In this document: positions 55,506-64,000 of the stretch, piece by piece
Position numbering within the stretch: position 1 is the first letter of the stretch
Layout: the number at the start of each line of letters is the position of its first letter
NCBI RefSeq assembly: GCF_014898055.3
Contig: NW_026555331.1
Span: 95,564,684-95,628,683, forward strand
Reading direction: 5' to 3'
DNA: 64,000 nucleotides
DNA from: Talpa occidentalis
Lineage: Eukaryota; Chordata; Mammalia; Eulipotyphla; Talpidae
The notes under the pieces: model-generated
What the model was told of the DNA's origin: nothing
What the model saw: the letters and a program-made list of their open reading frames with translations, nothing else
Databases searched by the model: none
Position numbers and translations under genes: made by a program

Positions 55506-55587
55506 GTCCTGATGACCCGGCACCAGAACCATCTGCCCCAGCGCCTTGCGACTTTTGCTGGAAGCTAACATGGAAAACAGCCGCAGG
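55506..55587 (+). other. Candidate first exon with ATG and splice donor
   Basis: About 25-30 bases after TATAAG a transcript would start near 55,506. The first ATG in good context (A at -3, G at +4) is at 55,570 and reads M-E-N-S-R-R. It is followed directly by CAGG/GTAAAA, a good donor with GT at 55,588. That gives a 5'UTR of about 65 bases and 18 coding bases. I cannot identify a partner exon in the window, and the peptide is too short to assign to a family. If the donor were not used, the frame would stay open to a TAG at about 55,667. Confidence 0.3.
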
Positions 55588-56228
55588 GTAAAAGGCGCGC
55601 CCTCTCCCAGACCCTTGGGTTCAGGCCCCAATGCCCCAGCTCTCCCCACACTGCCCCAAGGTCCTGAGTAGAGCGGGTGGAGCAATGGTAGACCCCCCCC
55701 AGAGCTTTCACTGGACTGCAGTTCCCATAACTTACTGGCTAGGGTTTGGAGCGCCCGATCCACACTAATAGACTTATATTTACCTTTCCCCACTTTTCAT
55801 CTGAAACTAAAAATAACTATAAGCAGTTTAGAGATTAGCTAATAAGGCCGCAAATATAAAGTTTCAACTCTCCAATAGATGATATGTACCCCTGAAATGT
55901 TGTTCCCCTGAAGAGCGAATTGACAGGTTGAGAAGGAAAGGTTTTTTTGATAAACAATACAAGCAGAGTTGAGGGCAGTTCAGACAGAGGCTAAGAGAAT
56001 GCTTGAGGGGGGCGGAGTGACATGTCAGAATTGTGTGATCTAGGAGCTAGCAAGGTTTGTTAGAGGTTTCAGATTTGTCTGAAAACGCTCAGGCTACCAC
56101 CATGACACAGGGCTGAGAGTTCTGCAATAAGGTGAAAGCTACTCATACTAAATCTTAACAAGTGGTGTGTGTTAGAAGCAGATGTAGGAATTTGCCATTA
56201 CAGTGAGTAAATAGTCAAAAAGGCTCTT
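55588..56228. other. Unassigned DNA
   Basis: The reverse 116-codon frame at 55,443-55,793 overlaps the candidate promoter and has no known domain. No repeat family is recognised. Confidence 0.4.
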
Positions 56229-56564
56229 TTCATCTATAATTTTTTTTTTAAATATTGCTGTTAACTTTATATTTTTTCCTATTATAATGGTGTTTTTTTT
56301 TAAATTTTATTTATTTATACAAGCACTGGGTACAGTCAGAAGCACGGGAAGGTGAGAGAATTCACCAGAGCCAGAATGGGGAACAGAACAGGAAGACCGA
56401 TTAAATACACTGCTGAGGGGAGCAGTGGGCGGCAGGAGAGGTCTGCGCACCATGTGGGCCCCTCGCTGGCGGCCAGGGATCAAACCGGCGCTGCAGAGGC
56501 TGCGGGCAGCTTCGCAGCCCAGTGCTCAACCGCTGTGCCACCAGGGGCGGCCCTTCATCTATAA
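56229..56564 (-). mobile_element. tRNA-derived SINE, reverse, younger lineage, extra 3' segment
   Basis: TTCATCTATAA flanks it at 56,229-56,239 and 56,554-56,564. The SINE body is 56,293-56,553. Its own tail is the T-run at about 56,293-56,301. Between this and the left duplication lie about 50 unrelated bases, then a second T-run at 56,240-56,249. In the SINE's own direction this is SINE, tail, extra sequence, second poly(A), duplication. Confidence 0.92.
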
Positions 56565-57859
56565 ATTTTAATGCAGATCTTATTCTTCTGGGATTTAATA
56601 ATCCCACAATTTTCAAACTGGTGTTTGTTTGTTTTTCTTTTCCTGTTTTTGATTCTAAGGCACAGATCAGGGAGAAAGCCTATGTTATCTTCCCTGTGCT
56701 AGAATTGTCCATACCCCAGCACTGGGCTGGATTGCTTTTATTTTCCTGTTGGTCAGTTCATCTGAAATCTGACTTTCCTCCCTTATCAGGTTACTGAAAT
56801 TGCTCTCCAAATTCCCTACCTTTTATGAGTAATGTCCTCTACAATCCTACATAATATTCCAGATTCAAATTCTTCCTTCTTGAAATTTACCCTCCCACTG
56901 TTCTTTGGTTTCTCCTGCCAACTTTATAATCTTTTCTTTTTTGTTTACTTCCCCAGCTTGGTTCCTTCCTCCCTTCCTAAATGATCCCACAATGATCTTC
57001 CCCACTCCCTTTTCTACACTGACCTGCTTCATCACCTTTACGTTACCCTTGATATGGCTTGTGCGATCCATCTCCCACTTGCTACCTTCTTATGGACCCT
57101 GTGACCACTATGTGCCTCTAGCACCTCCATTTCAGCACTTCTTAGCTGAATTAATCTTCCCTCCTAGTCACATCTTTCTCATAATTATCACATTATTATC
57201 ATCACTTGTGACGGCCTGGCCCTTGTTCTCCGCCTCCAGTGATTTGCCAGTTCCCATGGATTCTTTGAGCACACCCATGTCCTGTCTGTTCACTGCTCAT
57301 TCCCACTTGCTGCTATCCTGGGAGAGGCTCATCCAGAGGATGGGAGAGGCTTGCCTTGGAGAGGCTTGCCTTGGATTTCCAGAGGCAGCCTTGCTCCCGC
57401 TCTGCAGCTCTTTCTGCACCCCAGCCAATACACATGTTGCTACTAGAGTCATCTTTATAAGGCCTAGCTTTATCACATCTTTTTTTCCAGTTTAAAAAAT
57501 CTTATATTTCCCTGATAGAATTGAGTTCAGTGCTGAATTATCCAGTAGTTGTTTATTCTTTTAGAGTATCAACAAAGTAAATGCATTGAAAGAAAAAGAA
57601 AAATCTTTTAAAAATTACTTGATATTGGATATTGTTTAAAAGGATTGATAATTGTTATGGGAAAGAAATCAGGACTTTGTTACAGACATAATAATTTCAC
57701 TAGGTGGTTAACACATATACTATATACATATGCATATCTATCATTTAAAATTAAATTAATTCTAAATTACAGATGACAAAAAATAATAATGTGTTTTTAA
57801 CTTAGAGTTCTCAGGGTCTATAAAAGCTTTTAGTGCTAGTAAGTGCAAACTCTTTCTTC
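56565..57859. other. Unassigned, pyrimidine-rich, possibly an ancient repeat
   Basis: 56,760-57,500 is C/T-rich and reads as a 196-codon frame (56,905-57,495), but its composition is that of repeat-like DNA (Phe/Ser/Leu/Pro) and no domain is seen. GTCATCTTTATAAGGCCTAG with ATCACATC near 57,450 recalls L2-type text. A GAGAGGCTTGCCTTGGA unit is duplicated at 57,342-57,374. Confidence 0.4.
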
Positions 57860-58275
57860 ATTTATTTCTTACAGTTCCTGTCTCAGTACACTCCTCAACT
57901 TTCTTCCCCACTTCACTTTAGTGTACTTACCCTTCTCTGACTAAACTGCTCATTTATCAATATTCAGTTTCTAATTTGCCTTCACCCTTTCAGGCTCAGC
58001 CCACTTTCAGTCCTGCCCTGCAAACTTCTGAGTTACCAGGCTGACAGTTACTTCTTCCTCTGAATTTCTGAGAGCATATTTTCGTTTTCTCACGGCCCTT
58101 AACACTTGCAACCTTCTGTTATAGGATTGAATAGCCCTTCCTTCTCCTACAAAAAGGTATACTCATAAATGGCTAGCACCTTGCCTAATTCATTGCTATG
58201 TTTACGAGCTAGTTATAGCCAGTCCTGAAGTAAGGAGGCACTCAGTATTTTATGGTTTAATAAATGACTGAACAA
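57860..58275 (+). mobile_element. L2-type LINE 3' fragment
   Basis: CCTTCACCCTTTCAGGCTCAG, ATTTCTGAGAGCATATTTTC and GGAGGCACTCAGTATTTTAT with GGTTTAATAAATGACTGAAC match the L2 3' end, including the terminal TCAATAAAT..TGAATGA-like text. Confidence 0.6.
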
Positions 58276-58329
58276 TCTAGTTAGACCTACTATTTTAAAA
58301 ATGTTCATGTTTAAAGAATGCTTGTTTGT

Positions 58330-58890
58330 GTGTAGCTGCTGTGGAAAATGGTATTGGTGATTCCTCAAAAAATTAATTGTACAATGACCAGATGATCCAG
58401 CAATTCCACTTCTGAAAACATACTCAAATTAAAGAGGGACTTCAGCAGGTATTTGTACAGCCATGTTCATATCAGCATTATTTACAAAAACAAAAAGGTG
58501 AAAACAACCCAGTGTCTATTGACAGATAAAAGGAAAAAAGTGGTATATACATAAAATAGAATATTATTCATTATAAATATACTATTACCCATTTTAAACT
58601 GAAGACATTATGCCAGTCACATAAGGACAAATACTGTGTGGATTCCATGTACATGCAGTAGAGAGAGTAGTCAAAATCATAACACAAAAAGTAGAAGGCC
58701 AGGGATCGGGGAGAGAGGAAAGTAAAGAGTTTAGTGGATACAGGGCTTAAATTGGGGAGGATGAAAAAATCCTGGAAATAGATGGTGGTGATGGTTGCAC
58801 AACCATGTGAATGTGCTTAATGCCACAGAACTGTACAGTTAAAGTAGTAAATTCTGTGCTATGTATATCTTGCCACAATAAAAGAAGTTC
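58330..58890 (+). mobile_element. Old L1 ORF2 3' end and 3'UTR
   Basis: CTGCTGTGGAAAATGGTATTG, CCAGCAATTCCACTTCTGAA, ATCAGCATTATTTACAAAAA and, in the 3'UTR, GATGGTGGTGATGGTTGCAC and ACAGAACTGTACAGTTAAAG, ending TGCCACAATAAAAGAAG. Confidence 0.85.
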
Positions 58891-59249
58891 AGGGTAAAAA
58901 TGCTTGTGTTTCTTTAGATGAAAGGAGTTTGCTGCTAGTGAAGTTGTGTGTTGATTGGGAACTGGAACTGGTCCACTGAGGATTCACTGAAACTCAAAAC
59001 TTCTTGGCACGTTTTCGCATTCTTTGGCACTTTGACATTAATACTTGTTACCAGATTTATACAAAATTTTTGGTTGGAAAGAAACATATCGTGATAAAAT
59101 GTTGTGCAAATAAATAATCATATAGTGATTTGCATATTTTACTGATAGTTCCAATTTCCCCTTTCCTGTCTTCATTTTAAAATTTTGATTTAAATCTTTA
59201 AATATTTATCCTATGGCTAAAATGTTCAAAATGCCTATTAATTTCTGAT

Positions 59250-59790
59250 TATTAAATTCATATGTGCCTATTGTAAAATATTCAAACATCATTAAAAAGT
59301 GTATTGCTCAGGAAGTGAAAGTTTCCCAGGAGCACAAGTGATTACTTTTGTTAACAATTTGGAGTGTGTGAGAATCTTGTATGAATATAAATGTTATTGG
59401 TAACAAAAATATTGTTACACTTACATGTATTATACCACTAATGGCATTTTTTAATTAAAAATTCCTTTGGACCTCTATTTGTCTAGATCTCCATCTCTGT
59501 ATATTTTTAAGCTACTACACAATGTACCATTGTGAAGTCTCATCTTAATTTAACACATATTCCAGTTAGTGGGGAGTATTTCACAACTACAGACAATCTT
59601 GAGACTTGCTGAGATGAGCAATAGTATTCACATTTGTTTGCGTGTGTGTGTTCCAGTTTATTTTTGAGTGCTACACGTAGAATGGTGGGATCAAGTTATA
59701 AACACATTTGCAACTTCAATAGATGACTGCAAATTTTAAGTCTACTTTGACTGATCATTAACATCCTGGCCAATCTGGTAAAGTTGTAAT
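59250..59790 (-). mobile_element. Degenerate L1 3'UTR-type sequence, reverse
   Basis: Text such as GAATGGTGGGATCAAGTTAT and ATTTAACACATATTCCAGTT follows, loosely, the reversed end of old L1s. The (GT)n at 59,640 is short. The assignment is weak. Confidence 0.35.
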
Positions 59791-59809
59791 TGACTGTATA
59801 GAAGCTGAT

Positions 59810-60130
59810 ATGGTTTAAAAATATCCAGATGCCTAAAACTGCAATGGGTTTTTCCAAGTCCCAGATTCACCTTGCTTATCAGGGTCACAAAATATTATGA
59901 TGGAAATGCCCACAGCTGAGCCAATGAAGTCTCCAAGTGCCAAGATTCAGTTTGTGTAACAGGGTAAAAAAGAAAGTTTGGGACTATAAATTAGCAACTG
60001 CTCTGTATCCCTAGGATAGCTACCTTCCTTACTTGTTTAGATATTTACTCACCCTACTCTGTCTAGCTCTTCTTAAAGTTCTAATAAATAACAAAATCTT
60101 TGTCAAAATTTCATACATCACTAACCAAGC
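59810..60130 (+). mobile_element. Possible LTR fragment, unclassified
   Basis: CTATAAATTAGCAACTGCTC, then AGTTCTAATAAATAACAAAA with CTTTGTC, has TATA and AATAAA spaced as in an LTR. No terminal TG/CA or duplication could be fixed. Confidence 0.25.
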
Positions 60131-60489
60131 TGAAATTTGGTGAGTGTTTTGAGTCTGATAATTACAATGTATGTCAGCTTTCCGAAGTGCAATGATTATA
60201 CTCTCCACTTTTGTTGTGTCTTGTTAGTTTTATTCCTTCATGGAACATTATACATGGGCTTTAATTTTTCCATATCATCTTAAGCCATGTGGCCTATGAA
60301 TGTTATTTTGTAATTTTGAAAAGAACCTTACGAAGAATAAATAGCTATTGCTGGTTTTGTATTTTCTAAAAAAGCCCATAGGAATAAAAATTGCTTCTTT
60401 TCCACCAAAAATTCCCACGGTGAAAGTCTGTTAGTAACTTATGAAAAACAAAGACACTTTTCCTTTGCAAAGCAAGGGAGGTATGTTTT

Positions 60490-60610
60490 TTGACTTATTC
60501 GCTCATTCACTCATTTGACATTTATTGAGAACTTTCAGGGTGTCAAGTATATTGGGGTGGATACAAAAAAGAATCTCCTATGATAATGTATAGTTTATCT
60601 CCTAATCTTT
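60490..60610 (+). mobile_element. L2/MIR-type fragment
   Basis: TTCGCTCATTCACTCATTTG with ACATTTATTGAGAACTTTCAGG and GGATACAAAAAAGAATCTCC fits the common ATTCATTCAACAAATATTTATTGAGCAC-type text of ancient repeats. Confidence 0.45.
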
Positions 60611-61509
<899 letters not shown>

Positions 61510-61630
61510 TATAATAATGCTACCTGCATTACGGGATTGTTGTGGAGATTAGGTAAGTTAGTAAAAGATAGGAGAGGTATACACAGTAAGTATTGAATGA
61601 GGATTAGTACAGTTAATATTACTGTTATTA
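61510..61630 (-). mobile_element. MIR SINE fragment, reverse
   Basis: TACGGGATTGTTGTGGAGAT, TAGGTAAGTTAGTAAAAGAT and ACACAGTAAGTATTGAATGA match the reversed MIR (GGGTTGTTGTGAGGATTAAA..AGTAAGCGCTCAATAAATG). Confidence 0.6.
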
Positions 61631-61964
61631 GAAAAATAACCTCACTATGCTCCTATACTATAGTAATAACCCTATTACACTATAACCCCTATGTAACAAG
61701 ACCTGTACTTATTTTACTGACAAGTAGGAAAATCCTTTCCTTATGTAGCAGCCTCTTTGATTCCACTCTAACTCACCAAGGTGGTAGATAGCAAAGCAGG
61801 GCCTTCTTCTACAGAGCAATCATGGTGCCTAAGATAGAATCTAGGCACTATGAAGGTGGAAGAGGAAGAGGCAGTTATGGGTTGGTTTGAACTCTGATAC
61901 CATAGTTTTCATGGTGTAGCCACAGTTTACACTTTAATAACAATGAACCTATTCTTTCCCTACC

Positions 61965-62258
61965 TGTTCTTGATTTTTTTTTAAAGATTTATTTACTTAT
62001 GCATATAAGAATTGGGGTACAGGCTAGAGGTGTGGGGGGTGAGAGAATTCACCAGAGACAGAGTGGGGAACAGAACAGGCAGACTGACTGAAATACACTG
62101 CTGAGGGGAGCAGCAGGCAAGTCAGGAGAGGTCTGCCATGCCATGTGGGTATATCTGTGGCTGGCCAGGGATTGAACTCGTGCTGCAAAGGCTACAGATA
62201 ACTTCATAGGTAGTGTCTTAATCTCTGTGCCACCAGGGAGGCCCTGTTCTTGATTTTT
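61965..62258 (-). mobile_element. tRNA-derived SINE, reverse, 14-bp TSD
   Basis: TGTTCTTGATTTTT flanks it exactly (61,965-61,978; 62,245-62,258). Tail at left, head CCACCAGGGAGGCCC at right. Reversed B box GGGATTGAACTCG. Older lineage, despite the exact duplication. Confidence 0.94.
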
Positions 62259-62705
62259 AATCTCTGTGAATTCTATGTATTGTTTTAATAGATTGAGATA
62301 TATTTCTGTTCCTATGTAATCTTTGGAGGCCAGCTGAAAAGGAAATCTTTTCTTTTTAAGCAATTATTTTGTTACACATAATTTTTTTTATCAAAGTAGA
62401 GAAAAATATTTATCTGTATTGGCCATGAATCTCCTGGTAGTAAGGAAATAAGTACCTGACCAATTTAACGTTTTTTAAAATATATAATTTTAGAATAGGA
62501 ATGTTCTAACACACTTAGTTATGCTTTGCACCTTTCCATAGATTAGTTTTACAATAATAACAAATTTCAAGTGGTCAAAATATTGCATCTCTAAGCTTTT
62601 CTTTTGATTTTAACAACTGTGTACTATAAATCACAAGGATAAGTAGATTATAGTAAGAAAACCTTTAAATCACTAGAAATAAATTACAAATATTGACCTT
62701 CTGCC
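62259..62705. other. Unassigned DNA
   Basis: No gene or repeat recognised. Confidence 0.45.
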
Positions 62706-63204
62706 AGTTGGTAATTAGTGGTCATCTCAAGTAAAGGACAGCACAATTTATATCTTAAAAATACTGTATTACCTATTATTCAGCAATCAAAAAAGGAAAA
62801 CTCATGCAATTTGCAGCAACATAGATGGAGCTGGAAGGGATCATGCTCAGCGAAGTAAACCAGAAAGAAAAAGAAAAATACTGGATGGTCTCACTCATAG
62901 TAGGAATTTAGAAAACCTAAATAAGGGACCAGGAAAAAGACTAATTATAATAAAGTAAAAATCAAAATCAACAAGCAACTATAAACCAGAGACACACTAC
63001 AGGGGGGGAGAAGGGAGTAAGGATCAAAACAAGGGTGGTGGGAATTGTATGGGGACTATAACCAAGATGAAAATGCATACATTGTGCAAAAATGAAAAAT
63101 GATGTAAAAATATATAAAATAATTAAGATCCACTAAAAAAATTAAATGTTTTTAGGTAAAAAAAAATAAAATAAAAAGTAAAAAAAATACTGTCTTACCA
63201 ATTA
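62706..63204 (+). mobile_element. Composite copy 2: same head and L1 3' end as 14,856
   Basis: The head AGTTGGTAATTAGTGGTC (62,706) to about 62,778 and the L1 3' end from ATTCAGCAATCAAA onward match the copy at 14,856-15,290. Here the end of the head (62,757-62,778) is repeated after the L1 A-rich tail (63,183-63,204) at 20 of 22 positions, as in a target-site duplication. At this site the head may therefore simply be flanking DNA of a 5'-truncated L1 of about 404 bp. Confidence 0.85.
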
Positions 63205-63519
63205 CAACATATGGGAACAAAAAAATGTTTCACTGTCCAGACAGCAATTAACCAGGTCAACTGGTATATTTGCCTAAGTCTCTACTGCCCTTGCAAAATG
63301 GAAAGCATGTTATTCATATGACCTTGAATAATCAGAGAACTTATGCTATACAACAGGATTCACATATTGTCAACAGAATCATTGCCATCATTAGTAGAAT
63401 TTCCTCTCCTCCACCATTGGCCTCAACTGACAGCCTATTGGTTAAGGACAAGTTTATGTGCAGAATATGACATGAAAGAATTAAAGTAACCTTAAAAGTG
63501 AATCACTTTAATTTGGTAC
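63205..63519. other. Unassigned DNA
   Basis: No gene or repeat recognised. The 66-codon frame at 63,270 has no known domain. Confidence 0.45.
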
Positions 63520-63946
63520 TTTGTCCTCCCTGTTCTCCATGGGAGCTGAGGGCTATTCCTGAGTGGACAGGCCTATCCCTGCGCCAGGTCATACCCTGAA
63601 GGCCTGGCGCACACCATGGTGGGTGGTAACAGCCACTGCTGTGTAGAGGATGAGCTGTGGTGGGTACTTTGTCCCGATAATAGCGATGCTTTCACACAGA
63701 GTCAACAAACCCCCACCGGGGTCTGGAGCGGCGGTGGGAGAGGGGGCGGTGTACGCTTAACCAGTGCGCGCTGCCCTGCTTCCTGCGTGTAAGTGAAGGC
63801 GCACAGGACCGAGGAACAAGCTGAGAAAGAGCGCGGAGGCCTTCGGCCACCTCGCCCGTGTGGCAGCACCAAAAACCTGCGCGGTCAACAAGGCCTAAAA
63901 ATGCTCATGCTGTGGAAACTCTTTCTACCATAGACTTTACACCCGA
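63520..63946. other. CpG-dense, GC-rich stretch of unknown nature
   Basis: CpG and GC content rise sharply, especially at 63,690-63,870 (GGAGCGGCGGTGGG, GGGGGCGG, AACCAGTGCGCGCTGCC). The repeat ACTTTGTCC occurs at 63,519 and 63,667. A perfect 8-bp inverted repeat, GCGCCAGG/CCTGGCGC, lies at 63,581-63,588 and 63,603-63,610. It is not the SINE family nor L1. It could be a CpG-island promoter, an LTR or a retrocopy, and I cannot choose between these. Confidence 0.35.
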
Positions 63947-64000
63947 GGGCCTCGCCTGTGGCACAGCGGGTTGAGTGCCGCGTTGTGAAGCTGTCCGCAG
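63947..64000 (+). mobile_element. tRNA-derived SINE, cut by window end
   Basis: GGGCCTCGCCTGTGGCACAG with GTTGAGTGCCGCGTTGTGAA is the family head. Only the first 54 bases are inside the window. Confidence 0.88.

Noticed and set aside
55443..55793. 116-codon reverse frame
   Set aside because: Lies across the C-rich candidate promoter. No motif. GC-rich sequence lowers stop frequency.
56905..57495. 196-codon open frame on the + strand
   Set aside because: Low-complexity hydrophobic and Pro/Ser/Phe-rich composition from pyrimidine-rich DNA. No domain, no promoter or splice context. Probably chance in an old repeat.
63520..63946. Known structural RNA (7SK, RMRP, RPPH1, TERC, U-type) in the CpG-rich stretch
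   Set aside because: I compared it by eye with what I remember of these RNAs and saw no match. Only a simple 8-bp hairpin is evident.

Overview
This window reads as nuclear DNA from a placental mammal. There are no operons, ribosome binding sites or densely packed genes. The sequence is mostly A+T-rich and filled with layered retrotransposons: LINE-1 (L1), older L2 and MIR, MLT1-type and other LTRs, and MER-type DNA transposon relics. The commonest interspersed repeat, with 17 copies, is a tRNA-derived SINE of about 250-310 bp. It starts GGGCCTCCC(T/C)GGTGG and ends in (TAAA)n-TCTTTT-(A)n. Its head and its T+ style tail (AATAAA plus a Pol III TCTTT terminator) fit a laurasiatherian. My recollection of bat repeats points to a horseshoe-bat-like (rhinolophoid) genome, but that species call is tentative.

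The centrepiece is a full-length, reverse-strand L1 at 21,593-27,931, bounded by a perfect 17-18 bp target-site duplication. It has a CpG-rich 5'UTR of about 1.2 kb with YY1-like and CTCF-like motifs. ORF1 is intact (342 aa). ORF2 keeps every endonuclease and reverse-transcriptase catalytic residue I can check, but a single frameshift near 22,515 cuts off the C-terminal cysteine segment. The 3'UTR carries a G-rich tract. No other intact protein-coding gene is visible. The only hint of a host gene is a candidate promoter and first exon at 55,180-55,587: CRE motifs, an inverted CCAAT box, a TATA-like box, an ATG in strong context and a splice donor.

Layout:
- 1-12.9 kb: single-copy DNA with SINEs, an MLT1 LTR, hAT (MER) relics, MIR and L2.
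- 12.99-15.7 kb: a broken L1 of a different subfamily, split by a SINE and joined to a second L1 3' piece, then an older L1 tail.
- 15.8-21.3 kb: L2, two head-to-tail SINEs, reverse L1 fragments.
- 21.6-27.9 kb: the young L1.
- 28.9-31 kb: an old L1 with two nested SINEs and a (TA)n(CA)n tract.
- 31-38.6 kb: mostly unassigned.
- 38.6-40.8 kb: an old reverse L1 interrupted by a 794-bp solo LTR and a short mRNA-type retrocopy.
- 41-55 kb: unassigned DNA with SINEs, MIR, MER5 and L1.
- 55.2-55.6 kb: the candidate promoter.
- 56-64 kb: SINEs, L2 and L1 fragments, a second copy of the 14.9 kb L1 composite at 62.7 kb, and a CpG-dense stretch just before the window end.

The elements depend on each other. 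The SINEs and the retrocopy have poly(A) tails and target-site duplications expected of L1 machinery in trans, and the full-length L1 is the kind of element that supplies it. Observations worth most attention: three SINEs carrying extra 3' sequence and a second poly(A) tail; two SINE lineages of apparently different age; the composite at 14.86 and 62.71 kb; the CTCF-like motif in the L1 5'UTR; and the candidate exon.
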